Assembly: GCA_023362775.1 (NCBI GenBank)
Contig: JALMGJ010000012.1
Coordinates: 23,777,001 to 23,841,000, forward strand
Length of the DNA stretch: 64,000 bases
Reading direction: 5' to 3'
From: Charina bottae
Taxonomy: Eukaryota; Chordata; Lepidosauria; Squamata; Charinaidae
Shown: piece after piece, positions 63,977 through 64,000 of the stretch
How positions within the stretch are numbered: position 1 is the first letter of the stretch
Layout: each line of letters starts with the position of its first letter
Position numbers and translations under genes: made by a program
The notes under the pieces: generated by a model
What the model was told of the DNA's origin: nothing
Database searches by the model: none
The model's input: the letters and a program-made list of their open reading frames with translations, nothing else

Positions 63977-64000
63977 CTAAACTAAAATCTTGGAGGGCTT

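Overview
The window is vertebrate nuclear DNA, most likely from a squamate reptile (lizard or snake). It is AT-rich and intron-dominated, and it carries a repeat set typical of squamates: a near full-length BovB LINE, tRNA-derived SINEs whose tails resemble the BovB 3' end, CR1/L2-type LINE tails, hAT-like MITEs, a Penelope-like element and a Ty1/copia element. Lizard versus snake cannot be settled from the sequence alone.

The only host gene I can support is NEO1 (neogenin), on the minus strand across the whole window. Six coding exons with matching splice phases were found, in transcript order: 63778-63843 (membrane-proximal ectodomain), 52343-52505 (ectodomain stalk, transmembrane helix, start of cytoplasmic tail), 36523-36749, 33506-33622, 21666-21821 and 4698-4910 (cytoplasmic tail). 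The Ig and fibronectin-III exons lie beyond 64000, and the exon or exons for the extreme C-terminus (P3 region) lie below position 1. Everything else is NEO1 intron filled with mobile elements.

Layout by region. 1-10.7 kb: a TA-flanked MITE family and tRNA-SINEs around the most 3' NEO1 exon seen. 10.7-13.9 kb: a BovB LINE with a perfect 12-bp target duplication, broken by one stop codon and one frameshift. 14-27.5 kb: SINEs, hAT MITEs with 8-bp duplications, two oppositely oriented TA-MITEs, a NEO1 exon and an L2-type LINE end. 27.6-32.5 kb: a young Ty1/copia retrotransposon with two LTRs. Its primer-binding site matches the anticodon arm of initiator tRNA-Met, and its long gag-pol frame has two in-frame stops. 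33-44 kb: two NEO1 exons, a solo LTR, a hAT MITE carrying an inverted copy of sequence 380 bp away, and CR1 ends. 45-50 kb: a nested stack, in which an old RTE-like LINE is interrupted by a hAT MITE (itself holding LTR-like sequence) and followed by a Penelope-like element with a GIY-YIG domain and two hammerhead-ribozyme-like cores. 52-64 kb: two NEO1 exons, a decayed BovB copy split by a solo LTR, a SINE with an internal duplication, a 768-bp solo LTR with a 5-bp duplication, a long CTTC tract and an L2-type LINE end.

The elements do not form a working pathway together. The biology here is one conserved receptor gene whose introns record successive transposition. The most interesting points are the half-tRNA-type primer site of the copia element, the paired hammerhead-like motifs behind the Penelope-like element, and sequence capture inside two hAT MITEs.
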